NCBI GenBank assembly: GCA_023395255.1 | Contig: JAEWZN010000010.1 | Span: 279,030 to 343,029, forward strand | Origin: Deferribacteres bacterium | GTDB lineage: Bacteria; Chrysiogenota; Deferribacteres; Deferribacterales; Geovibrionaceae | Reading direction: 5' to 3' | DNA length: 64,000 bases | In this document: one piece after another, positions 53,321 to 60,500 of the stretch | How positions within the stretch are numbered: position 1 is the first letter of the stretch | Layout: each line of letters starts with the position of its first letter | Position numbers and translations under genes: made by a program | Notes under the pieces: model-generated | Seen by the model: only the letters and a program-made list of their open reading frames with translations | Told to the model about the DNA's origin: nothing | Database searches by the model: none

Positions 53321-55516
53321 CTAAAACTTGGCGGTAAGTTCAACCATGTATGAACGCTCGCGTCCTACATAATAGTCAAAGAATTCCTTGTCGAAGAGGT
53401 TGGTGACAGCACCTGAAACCTCAACATGTTTTCCGATTTCCGCAGTGACTCTGGTGTTCCATATCCAGCGTTCGTCATAGGAGGCGTAAACACCGTTGAT
53501 GTCATCGTTCATGTCGCTGGTGAATATGCGCCCCTGATAGTTTCCGTCCAGAGCGAAGGTGAAGAATCTCCATTTGTACATACCGCCGAGGTTGTACATA
53601 ACATTGGGGACATCGGTAAGTTTTTTGCCTTCGATCTCAGGCTTGTTTTTGTTTTCCAGAACTTCACTATCAATCCATGAACCGTTTGCCCAGAGCTTAA
53701 GGCCTTTAACAGGCTGAGCCTCAAGGGCAAGTTCAAAGCCGTCTATGCTGGCTTTACCCACATTGTTGGTATATCTGTCTGCTCCGCTGCTGGTTCTTTC
53801 TATGGCATCCTTGATTTCGCTGTTGTAGTATGTGGCCGATACTTTAAGCTTTTTGTTAAACAGAAACTGATCAGCACCTATCTCCCAGCTTTCAAGTTTT
53901 TCAGGTTTCAGGTTGGGGTTTGAGTGGTAGTTTGTTGTGCCTGACCTCCATGAGCGGTACATGTCATATATGTTAGGAGCGCGGAAGGCTGTTCCGTATG
54001 AGGTTCTCAGCACAGTGTCCTCTGCCGGGTTCCACACAAGGGCAACCTTTGGGCTGAAAGCATCGTCATTTGGCTCTGAGAAAGTTTCCTCACTGCCTAT
54101 CTGACCTGCTTTTCCGTCGGAGGCGCTCCAGTAGTCATAGCGGATGCCTGTGAAAAGGGTGAAAGAGGCGGGAAGTGTCCATTCATCCTGAACATATACG
54201 CCGTAATACTGGTCTTTCCCTTGGGTTATCTCGGTCTTGGCGGTTTTGCTGTTTTCGTCACGGTAGAAGGAGAGGGAGTAGCCTGCCTGATCAAAATCGT
54301 TTGTCCTGTAGGTGAGTCCGCCTGTGAGCTTATGTTTTTGCCCTGCGTTGCCGGAAAGCTGAACATCTGCGTACCATGTGGTTACATCTGAATCGGCCAT
54401 AGTGCCGGAGGCATTATCAAATGTGCCGCCTGTTCCTGCTGTGGTGTACCATTTTTCCTTGAAGCTGTAGCCGAGCTTGGCACTGAGTTCAACATCAGCG
54501 AACTCCTTGTCATACATAAGCGCGAGGCTTGTATATTCCTCATCGCCGTTGCCCATGTAGTATATGAAGTTGTTGGGGCTTACTGTAACGTATCTGCCGC
54601 CGCCCACATCAACATAGCCGCTGTAGGAGGGGTTGCCGTCAGCGTCTTTCAGGTAGGTGTGGGGTCTGTCATAGCCGTATTCGTGCCTTCCCCACTGAGC
54701 GTTGAAGGTGATCATACTTGAGGAATCCGGTGTGAAGTATGACTGGAGGTTTACGTTATTGCGTTCGCCCCAGTTATTGCCGGAATCACCCACGAGGTAA
54801 GCATCCGCTCCTGCAACAGTTTTGGTGAAAGAACCGCCCGTGAGCTCCTGCGTGGAAGGCTGGGTGGTGGTGAAGCTGGTTCTTCTTGTGGTTCCCGCAG
54901 CGTAGCCGTCACTTTTTTCATACTCAAAACCGATGCGCATGCCGAACTTATCTGTAAACATATCGCCGTATGAGGCGCTGTATTTGCGGGTGTTGTCGCT
55001 GCCTGCGCCCACTGTGGCCTTAATCTCCCTTTCGGAAGGCTTTTTGGTGATGATGTTGATAACTCCGCCCAGAGCATTGCCGCCGTAAAGAGCAGAGCCG
55101 GGGCCTCTTGTTATTTCTATGCGCTCAACATTTTCTATGCCGAGCTGCGTCCATGTAACACCTGAACTGTAACCGTCATTAAGAGGCATGCCGTCAAGCA
55201 TTACCAGAGTCCTGCTGTCTCCGCTGAGGCCTCTGAGGCTCACGCGGGGTGTAGCCATAGCTATACCTTTGTCACGGCGGAGAATAACACCAGCCTCATG
55301 GCGGAGCACTTCATCCAGTGTGGTAGCGCCGAGGCTTTTTATCTCTTCCTGTGTGACAATACTGACGCTTGCGGGTGCTTCCTCAACCGCCATTTCGGTT
55401 CTTGTGGCGGTTATTGTTGTTTCCTCAAGGGTATAAACATCCTTCTCCTTTGCTTCCGCACCGAAAGTAAGGAGAACAGCGGCCGATATTACCGCAAATC
55501 CTTTACCGAACTTCAT
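53321..55516 (-). CDS. TonB-dependent outer-membrane receptor
   Basis: A 731-residue receptor with a signal peptide (about 1-22). A TonB box-like start (YTLEETTITATR) and plug domain (about 40-150, SVSIVTQEEIKSLGATTLDEVL ... RGPGSALYGGNALGGVINIIT) follow. The 22-strand barrel ends in the aromatic strand SYMVELTAKF. The FRAP ... NPNLKPE region (near 515-545) carries a His just before NPNL, reminiscent of haem receptors. Overall style also fits BtuB-like corrinoid receptors. It lies 9 bases upstream of cobN and is the outer-membrane gate of the operon. The ligand is likely a tetrapyrrole or metal chelate. Confidence 0.94.
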   Translation of the reverse strand: MKFGKGFAVISAAVLLTFGAEAKEKDVYTLEETTITATRTEMAVEEAPASVSIVTQEEIKSLGATTLDEVLRHEAGVILRRDKGIAMATPRVSLRGLSGDSRTLVMLDGMPLNDGYSSGVTWTQLGIENVERIEITRGPGSALYGGNALGGVINIITKKPSEREIKATVGAGSDNTRKYSASYGDMFTDKFGMRIGFEYEKSDGYAAGTTRRTSFTTTQPSTQELTGGSFTKTVAGADAYLVGDSGNNWGERNNVNLQSYFTPDSSSMITFNAQWGRHEYGYDRPHTYLKDADGNPSYSGYVDVGGGRYVTVSPNNFIYYMGNGDEEYTSLALMYDKEFADVELSAKLGYSFKEKWYTTAGTGGTFDNASGTMADSDVTTWYADVQLSGNAGQKHKLTGGLTYRTNDFDQAGYSLSFYRDENSKTAKTEITQGKDQYYGVYVQDEWTLPASFTLFTGIRYDYWSASDGKAGQIGSEETFSEPNDDAFSPKVALVWNPAEDTVLRTSYGTAFRAPNIYDMYRSWRSGTTNYHSNPNLKPEKLESWEIGADQFLFNKKLKVSATYYNSEIKDAIERTSSGADRYTNNVGKASIDGFELALEAQPVKGLKLWANGSWIDSEVLENKNKPEIEGKKLTDVPNVMYNLGGMYKWRFFTFALDGNYQGRIFTSDMNDDINGVYASYDERWIWNTRVTAEIGKHVEVSGAVTNLFDKEFFDYYVGRERSYMVELTAKF

Positions 55517-55540
55517 TTAAACTTCCTCCCGATAAACGGA

Positions 55541-56302
55541 TCAAGCGCTTAATCCGTTTATGTTTATAGTAAAACATCCGGTGTTTTCTATTTCTGCACA
55601 TACTCCGTAAACCTCGCGGAGCATTGTTTCATTTATCACTTCTGCGGGACTGCCGTGGGAATAGAGTTTTCCGCCGTTTATTACATACACTCTGTCCGCA
55701 TTGCGTGCCGCAAGCTGGAGATCATGCATCGCGATGAGTATTCCCTTTCCGCCGTCCCGAAGTCTTTGCACTGTCTGCATGGTTTCAAGCTGATGCCGCA
55801 GATCCAGACTGCTGGTAGGTTCGTCCATTATTATGAAGTCAGATTCCTGCGCCACAGCTCTGGCAAGGATTGCCTTCTGCCTCTGCCCTCCGCTGAGTGT
55901 GGTCATATCCCTCATTGCAATGTCATCAAGCCCAAGTTCGCCTATCACCTTTTCCGCAACCGCGAGATCATTTTTTGATGCTGACCAGTACATGTAGCTT
56001 CTGCGCCCCATCAGCACCGCATCAAACACCTTCATGGGAAACCTGTTTGATATATGCTGCGGCACGTAGGCTGCGTAGCGTGAGAAAAGCTCCTTTTTTA
56101 TGCTGTGTACATTTTCCCCGTTTATGGAGATTCTGCCGGAAGAGGGCTTAAGTATGTTCAGCACAAGCCTTTGAAGCGTGGTTTTGCCGGAGCCGTTCGG
56201 GCCAAGCAGAGCCACAGTCTCGCCCTTTGCAACGTGGAATGAAATATCCTTTATTATCTCCGCCTTTCCGTATGAGAAAGAGAGCGAATCAGCCTGTATC
56301 AC
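55541..56302 (-). CDS. FecE/BtuD-family ABC transporter ATPase
   Basis: A 253-residue ATPase with Walker A GPNGSGKTT near 36, the Q-loop YVPQH, signature LSGGQRQ near 137 and Walker B FIIMDEPTSSLD near 156. It belongs to the iron-siderophore/haem/B12 class. It energises the FecCD-type permease upstream; the genes overlap by 4 bases. Confidence 0.95.
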   Translation of the reverse strand: MIQADSLSFSYGKAEIIKDISFHVAKGETVALLGPNGSGKTTLQRLVLNILKPSSGRISINGENVHSIKKELFSRYAAYVPQHISNRFPMKVFDAVLMGRRSYMYWSASKNDLAVAEKVIGELGLDDIAMRDMTTLSGGQRQKAILARAVAQESDFIIMDEPTSSLDLRHQLETMQTVQRLRDGGKGILIAMHDLQLAARNADRVYVINGGKLYSHGSPAEVINETMLREVYGVCAEIENTGCFTININGLSA

Positions 56303-57321
56303 GGATGACCCCCTATCCTTTTACGGAGCAGAAGCCATATGAAAAACGGAACGCCTATGAAAGAAGTCATTATGCCCAGAGGAATAACCTGCGGCTGCCA
56401 CAGGGTGCGCCCTATGGTATCCGCCGCTATGACTATGCATGCCCCGATAAGAGCCGAGGCGGGGAAAATACATCGGTGGTCGCTGCCGAGAAGCAGTCTG
56501 GCGATATGTGGGGAGACAAGCCCTATGAAGCCTATCACCCCTGTAAAGCATATTGAGGATGCGCACATTAACGCAGCACAGAGCATAGCTACTATCCTCA
56601 GCCGCCCTGTATTTATTCCGAAGGCTTTCGCCGTTTCCTCACTGTCGGTCATGAGGTTAAAGTCAAGTGAATGCCTTATCAGCCACAATGTGGGGAGAAG
56701 AGTAAGGGGAAATGTAACAGCAAGCTGATGCCAGCCGGAGTTTGCAAGGCTGCCGAACATCCAGAACACAACTGCCTGCACCTGCTGCATAGTAGCTGTA
56801 TATTGCAGGAGGGATGTCATAGCGGAAAAAAGAAACATCAGTGCCACACCCGCCAGAACAAGGGATTCCGGCGATGCTCCTTTCAGTCTGCCTATTCCCA
56901 GAACTATCAGCGTGGTTATAATTGCGCCGCTGAATGCCGCCGCTGCTATGAGCCATGATGATGTCATACCGGACATTATAACCACCACAGCACCGAAGGC
57001 AGCACCAGATGAAACACCGAGGGTAAACGGTGAGGCAAGGGGGTTTCTCAGAGCAACCTGACTGGCTGCGCCGCCCACGGCCAGCCCCCATCCCACAAGA
57101 ACAGCCATTATCAGGCGGGGGATTCTCAGTTCCCATATTATCAGCCTGCTTGTTTCATCCCCGCCGAAGACAGCGGCGTAGGATTCTGCCAGACTAAGGC
57201 CGGATGAACCGAAGGAGAGCGATATAACGAATGATAGCACACAAAGTATGAAAAGCAGCCCGACGGCTACTATCCTTCTGCGTTCATAGCTGCTGTACAC
57301 AGCGGCTAATCCGCCGCTCAC
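56299..57321 (-). CDS. FecCD/BtuC-family ABC permease
   Basis: A 340-residue permease with about ten membrane helices. It has the FecCD signatures ELRIPRLIMAVLVGWGLAVGG near 66, NPLASPFTLGVSSGAAFGA near 95, and GVIGFIGLVSPHIARLLLGSDHR near 270 (the coupling loop to the ATPase). A homodimer would form the inner-membrane channel. It overlaps the genes on both sides by 4 bases. Confidence 0.95.
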   Translation of the reverse strand: MSGGLAAVYSSYERRRIVAVGLLFILCVLSFVISLSFGSSGLSLAESYAAVFGGDETSRLIIWELRIPRLIMAVLVGWGLAVGGAASQVALRNPLASPFTLGVSSGAAFGAVVVIMSGMTSSWLIAAAAFSGAIITTLIVLGIGRLKGASPESLVLAGVALMFLFSAMTSLLQYTATMQQVQAVVFWMFGSLANSGWHQLAVTFPLTLLPTLWLIRHSLDFNLMTDSEETAKAFGINTGRLRIVAMLCAALMCASSICFTGVIGFIGLVSPHIARLLLGSDHRCIFPASALIGACIVIAADTIGRTLWQPQVIPLGIMTSFIGVPFFIWLLLRKRIGGHP

Positions 57322-58337
57322 TGCTTCACCTTCCGCGGCTCATAAACGTAAGTGCCCTTGTAGTCCAGATTATGAAATTTTTTAAGGTAGTCCCCGTGGA
57401 TCTTCACAGGGTCAATATCTGCAAACTTGTCAGGGTGAAGGCGCTTGGCTATTTCAATTGTGCCTATGATTCCTCTGGGGCCGGGCCCTATATCCGGTGA
57501 CATGGCGAGGATGGATTTGTTCCTGACTGCTTTCAGGCTTTTCATGCCCGGACGGCTTTCGAATTCGTCCACAGCCTGTCTGAGATAGGTTTCACAGCCG
57601 CCGCCGTAGCAGTCTCTGAGGGACACTGTTTTTACTATGAAATCAGGATTTCCGCCGAATACCCATTCTGAGTTGACTTCCAGATAGGGGATGGATGCGC
57701 CTTTGGCCATGTTATCACCTCCGGCAAGCGTTACCATTTCATGTATGCCGGAACCGGGGCCTGCGCTTCTGTACTTGCCGAATCCCTCTATATATACTTT
57801 AGGTTTGCTCACTGTTGAGGAAAGCTTCTCTATGCGGCTGTACAGTGGTTTCCACCATGCGAGGAGCTCTTCCGCCTCTTTGTTTTTGCCTATTAAAGCT
57901 GCGAACTCCCGGACTTCTCTCTCAAAGTTGGATATACGGTAGAAATCGTAGCGGAACATCTTTACTCCGAGTGCGGCAAGCTTCTTTTCCGATTCGTCAT
58001 CAGGGGAGCGCCGATAGCCCAGAACTGCATCCGGTTTTAGCTTAACTATCATCTCATAATCAGGCGTACGCCATCCGCCCGCCACAGGGAGCTTGGAATA
58101 TCCGCCCCAGAAATCAGGCTCAGCGGAGATCACATCGCCTATACCGACAACCATATCCTCAGCACCGAGGGCGCGTATCACTTCGAAACCATCGCTGTTG
58201 AGAACAACGATTTTCATTGAAGCAGCCTGAACCCTTCCCCCTATGAGAAACAAAACAATAATTAATACTAATAGTTTAACTGATCTGTCAAATATCACTG
58301 TGTTACCGTTAATAAATTCCATGGCATGCCACGTCAT
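57318..58337 (-). CDS. Periplasmic substrate-binding protein (FecB/BtuF class)
   Basis: A class III binding protein with a signal peptide (VKLLVLIIVLFLIGGRVQA) and two lobes (MKIVVLNSDGFEVIRALGAED ... PDYEMIVKLKPDAVLGY; KPKVYIEGFGKYRSAGPGSG). The C-terminal lobe carries Cys in DCYGGGCETY. It delivers ligand to the FecCD permease. The start is uncertain: ATG 58337, ATG 58322 and GTG 58298 are in frame and none has a clear ribosome binding site. GTG 58298 would give the most normal signal peptide. It is the first gene of the ten-gene operon. Confidence 0.9.
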   Translation of the reverse strand: MTWHAMEFINGNTVIFDRSVKLLVLIIVLFLIGGRVQAASMKIVVLNSDGFEVIRALGAEDMVVGIGDVISAEPDFWGGYSKLPVAGGWRTPDYEMIVKLKPDAVLGYRRSPDDESEKKLAALGVKMFRYDFYRISNFEREVREFAALIGKNKEAEELLAWWKPLYSRIEKLSSTVSKPKVYIEGFGKYRSAGPGSGIHEMVTLAGGDNMAKGASIPYLEVNSEWVFGGNPDFIVKTVSLRDCYGGGCETYLRQAVDEFESRPGMKSLKAVRNKSILAMSPDIGPGPRGIIGTIEIAKRLHPDKFADIDPVKIHGDYLKKFHNLDYKGTYVYEPRKVKQ

Positions 58338-58414
58338 TAAATTTTCGTAACACTAGCATTGTGAAAAACAATATGCAAGAGTTTTCGTCACACGTATTTA
58401 ATACATTGTGTTAC
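58300..58414. promoter_or_regulatory. Cluster of GTGTTAC/GTAACAC half-sites at the operon front
   Basis: GTGTTAC at 58300-58306, GTAACAC at 58347-58353, GTCACAC at 58387-58393 and GTGTTAC at 58408-58414. The last two are inverted, 14 bases apart. Four related 7-mers within 115 bases at the 5' end of an operon suggest binding sites for a dimeric repressor. From memory, such half-sites resemble those predicted for nickel-responsive NikR in some groups; this is unverified. The first site falls inside the longest reading of the binding-protein gene. Confidence 0.45.
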
Positions 58415-58459
58415 CGATGGGGAGGTTCGCCTTATAAGCTTGTATGAAGATAATAAAGA

Positions 58460-58485
58460 GTGCCGAAAGGGGGACTCGAACCCTT
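58460..58485 (-). other. tRNA-Leu-like 3' fragment, probable attachment site
   Basis: On the minus strand the T-arm GGGTTCGAGTCCC is followed by CCTTTCGGCAC, the typical 3' end of a tRNA-Leu. The expected 5' half (starting GCCGAA and leading to an anticodon) is absent: upstream sequence is unrelated and the T-stem is already mismatched on that side. This is what an att site looks like after an element has integrated at a tRNA 3' end. Conjugation genes lie to the right. No integrase is seen on this side. Confidence 0.5.
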
Positions 58486-58741
58486 AAAGATATGGGAATC
58501 AGCGGGAACTTAAAGGATCTAAAATGAATATCGGCAATGATTTAATCTGTTTTTAATATCCCATTATTTCCTTTAAATTCCTTCATTCTGTCAGAATTCT
58601 AACAGAATAAATAGAGTTCACCTTTCAGGTCAAAGAAGCTGATATTATAATTAGATACGTTGGGGAATGAAAAATATTATTTAATTCACTATTGCACTTC
58701 AAACATATTGTCATTACATTAGCACTACAAGGAGGTGCATG

Positions 58742-58999
58742 ATGAGAAGTGCAACTTTACAGGTCAGAATGCCTGAAGAACTGAAAAAGGAAGCTAATGA
58801 CATTCTCTCTGCTCTTGGTCTCACAGCAAGCGAGGCAGTAAATATTTTCTATTCTCAGATCGTTCTTAATAATGGGATACCTTTTGAAATAAAGCTGCCT
58901 AACAAGGAAACGAGAGAAGCTATAGAAGAAGCCAGAAGCGGAAAAAAGGCCAAACGGTTTAAAAATGTGGACGAACTCTTCGAGGATTTGAACTCTTGA
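58742..58999 (+). CDS. RelB/DinJ-family antitoxin
   Basis: An 85-residue antitoxin with an N-terminal ribbon-helix-helix (SATLQVRMPEELKKEANDILSALGLTASEAVN), which also binds the operator. A toxin-wrapping C-terminal tail (EARSGKKAKRFKNVDELFEDL) follows. AAGGAGG lies best spaced from the second of two adjacent ATGs, so I use 58742 rather than 58739. It overlaps the toxin gene by 4 bases. Confidence 0.92.
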   Translation: MRSATLQVRMPEELKKEANDILSALGLTASEAVNIFYSQIVLNNGIPFEIKLPNKETREAIEEARSGKKAKRFKNVDELFEDLNS

Positions 59000-59265
59000 A
59001 AGAGCTTGTTATAACGAGTAAATTTAAGAAGGACTACAAGGCTTTTAAACACAATAAAGCAGTAGAGTCAGAGCTTAGAGAGGTTATAGGGTTGCTCATG
59101 GAGGAGACTTCTCTGCCTGTCAAGTATAAGGATCATCCGCTCATCGGTGAATTTCTTGGCTGTAGAGACTGCCATCTATTTCCCGATGTTGTGTTAATCT
59201 ATGAAATCACTGCTGAAGAAGTCCGTTTAATTCGTATCGGTAAACACTCTAACCTGTTTGGGTAA
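58996..59265 (+). CDS. yafQ: YafQ-family mRNA-interferase toxin
   Basis: An 89-residue RelE-fold toxin of the YafQ branch. Matching active-site segments are KYKDHPLIGEF near 47, GCRDCHLFPDVVLIYEI near 57-75 (His and Asp of the catalytic set) and GKHSNLFG at the end (the essential C-terminal His). Such toxins cleave mRNA on the ribosome when the antitoxin is degraded. It is translationally coupled to the antitoxin and probably stabilises the mobile element. Confidence 0.92.
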   Translation: MKELVITSKFKKDYKAFKHNKAVESELREVIGLLMEETSLPVKYKDHPLIGEFLGCRDCHLFPDVVLIYEITAEEVRLIRIGKHSNLFG

Positions 59266-59601
59266 AGAATATTTTAACAAGTTATCTTTAAAACAAATAT
59301 TTACAGTCCTTAGCTCTGCGAGTCGTATCTGACATCAGTCTATCAGGACAGCATTTAGAGAATGCATCTCTGGGACGAAGGGGCTCGAAAACTTTTAATG
59401 CCTGTTGCCGTAATATGTCCATCTTGAAAAATCAAGCCTTTCCCTTACCAAGTATCACTTAATACTGCTCAAAGTGTGCCAAATAATGTGCCAAATTTGA
59501 ACTCCTTTAAAAGCGCCTTCGTCATATAGTCGCTTTGAAACTTCCGCCCTAATAATCTAATATAATCAGGAAGAGTCTTTAAAATAGTTTAGAGGATTGT
59601 T
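59266..59601. other. Gap after the toxin gene
   Basis: About 335 bases without a gene. A short direct repeat GTGCCAAA-TAAT-GTGCCAAA lies near 59477-59497. The rest is AT-rich, with AGAGGA as the ribosome binding site of the next gene at its right end. No terminator is obvious. Confidence 0.45.
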
Positions 59602-60183
59602 ATGGCAGATATAGTATATTTACAGGTTCCTCCAGAAGAGCAAGAATATGTGCAAGAAAACGGTGCATTCTGGGAACCGAAAATGAAAAAATGGGCAATA
59701 AAACCAACTACACCAAAAGCTGAGTGGATTATTCGTAATTTTAGCGGCTTTATTGTAAGACCTGAATATCTAATTCCTAATCCAGTTTTATGTGGTTTTT
59801 GGGATTCCTGTTGGAAATGTTCAAGGCGGCGCATGTTTTTAAGTCTGGGAACTTATCTTGGTTACTATATACTTGAAACGGAGTTTGGAACTATTGCCGG
59901 AAGAACAACCGATAAATATTTTATTTTCAGGAATGTCTTGCTTGATATAAACACCGAAGAAAACGTGATAAATGAGTTGAACAAACACGGGCTTGGATTT
60001 AAGTATTCGAGACAAGCAAAGATGACCTATCTAGGAAATATTTGCAGGAGTTGTGGCGCATTGCTTGGAGATGCCCATAGGTACAATAAAATAGACGGAA
60101 CGTTTTGGAATATCTCTCCTGATAAAATGGTAACAGTAGAGTTACCTTTTGAACGCATTTCTTTTTATGGTTATAAGATTTAA
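59602..60183 (+). CDS. DUF5710-like N-terminal domain protein with Cys motifs
   Basis: A 193-residue cytosolic protein. The first 40 residues (VYLQVPPEEQEYVQENGAFWEPKMKKW) match the DUF5710 pattern of a short Trp-rich fold often found on conjugative elements. Two Cys pairs follow, CWKC near 73 and CRSC near 152, which could form one zinc site. Function is unknown. AGAGGA precedes ATG 59602. It is convergent with a small membrane-protein gene. Confidence 0.75.
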   Translation: MADIVYLQVPPEEQEYVQENGAFWEPKMKKWAIKPTTPKAEWIIRNFSGFIVRPEYLIPNPVLCGFWDSCWKCSRRRMFLSLGTYLGYYILETEFGTIAGRTTDKYFIFRNVLLDINTEENVINELNKHGLGFKYSRQAKMTYLGNICRSCGALLGDAHRYNKIDGTFWNISPDKMVTVELPFERISFYGYKI

Positions 60184-60210
60184 AAAAAGCCGGAGTTCTT
60201 AGCTCCGGCT
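60182..60210 (-). terminator. Rho-independent terminator of the small membrane-protein gene
   Basis: On the minus strand AGCCGGAG pairs with CTCCGGCT over 8 bp, followed by TTTTTTT. It sits just beyond the stop codon of the 60218-60430 gene and overlaps the end of the convergent gene. Confidence 0.85.
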
Positions 60211-60217
60211 GGGGTCA

Positions 60218-60430
60218 TTAGTCTTTGTGATAAATATTACCGCTCATTCGGCTGTATTTAGGGTCATGAATATAGTCTGGAAAAAGGAGCTCATTTTTAA
60301 ATTTATCATGGCTACTATTTATCCTTTCATGGTTATCAGAATTTGTATTTTTCAAAAATTTATCTGCTGGCAAGAATACCAGAAGAGCAACAAAAGCAAC
60401 CATAACAAGCACTGCAACCACAATTCCCAT
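60218..60430 (-). CDS. Small single-helix membrane protein
   Basis: A 70-residue protein: one N-terminal membrane helix (MGIVVAVLVMVAFVALLVFL) and a polar tail of about 45 residues (NTNSDNHERINSSHDKFKN ... SGNIYHKD). TAGGAGATGTATT precedes the ATG and a strong terminator follows the stop, so it is a genuine gene. It lies downstream of traG on the same strand, 70 bases after it. An entry-exclusion or transfer-accessory role is possible but not shown. Confidence 0.7.
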   Translation of the reverse strand: MGIVVAVLVMVAFVALLVFLPADKFLKNTNSDNHERINSSHDKFKNELLFPDYIHDPKYSRMSGNIYHKD

Positions 60431-60500
60431 AATACATCTCCTATACCTTAATTATAGCCTGTTTGAACATATTCTCAAGTTTTAATTCTCCTTTTGTCAA

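Noticed and set aside
58338..58460. Cobalamin riboswitch upstream of the chelatase operon
   Set aside because: The minus-strand leader lacks the CCCGCC/ACTGT and GGGAA boxes that are clear at 2490-2580.
59380..59420. tRNA T-arm-like GGGGCTCGAA upstream of the DUF5710-like gene
   Set aside because: The arm does not form a proper T-stem and no acceptor or anticodon part can be folded around it.
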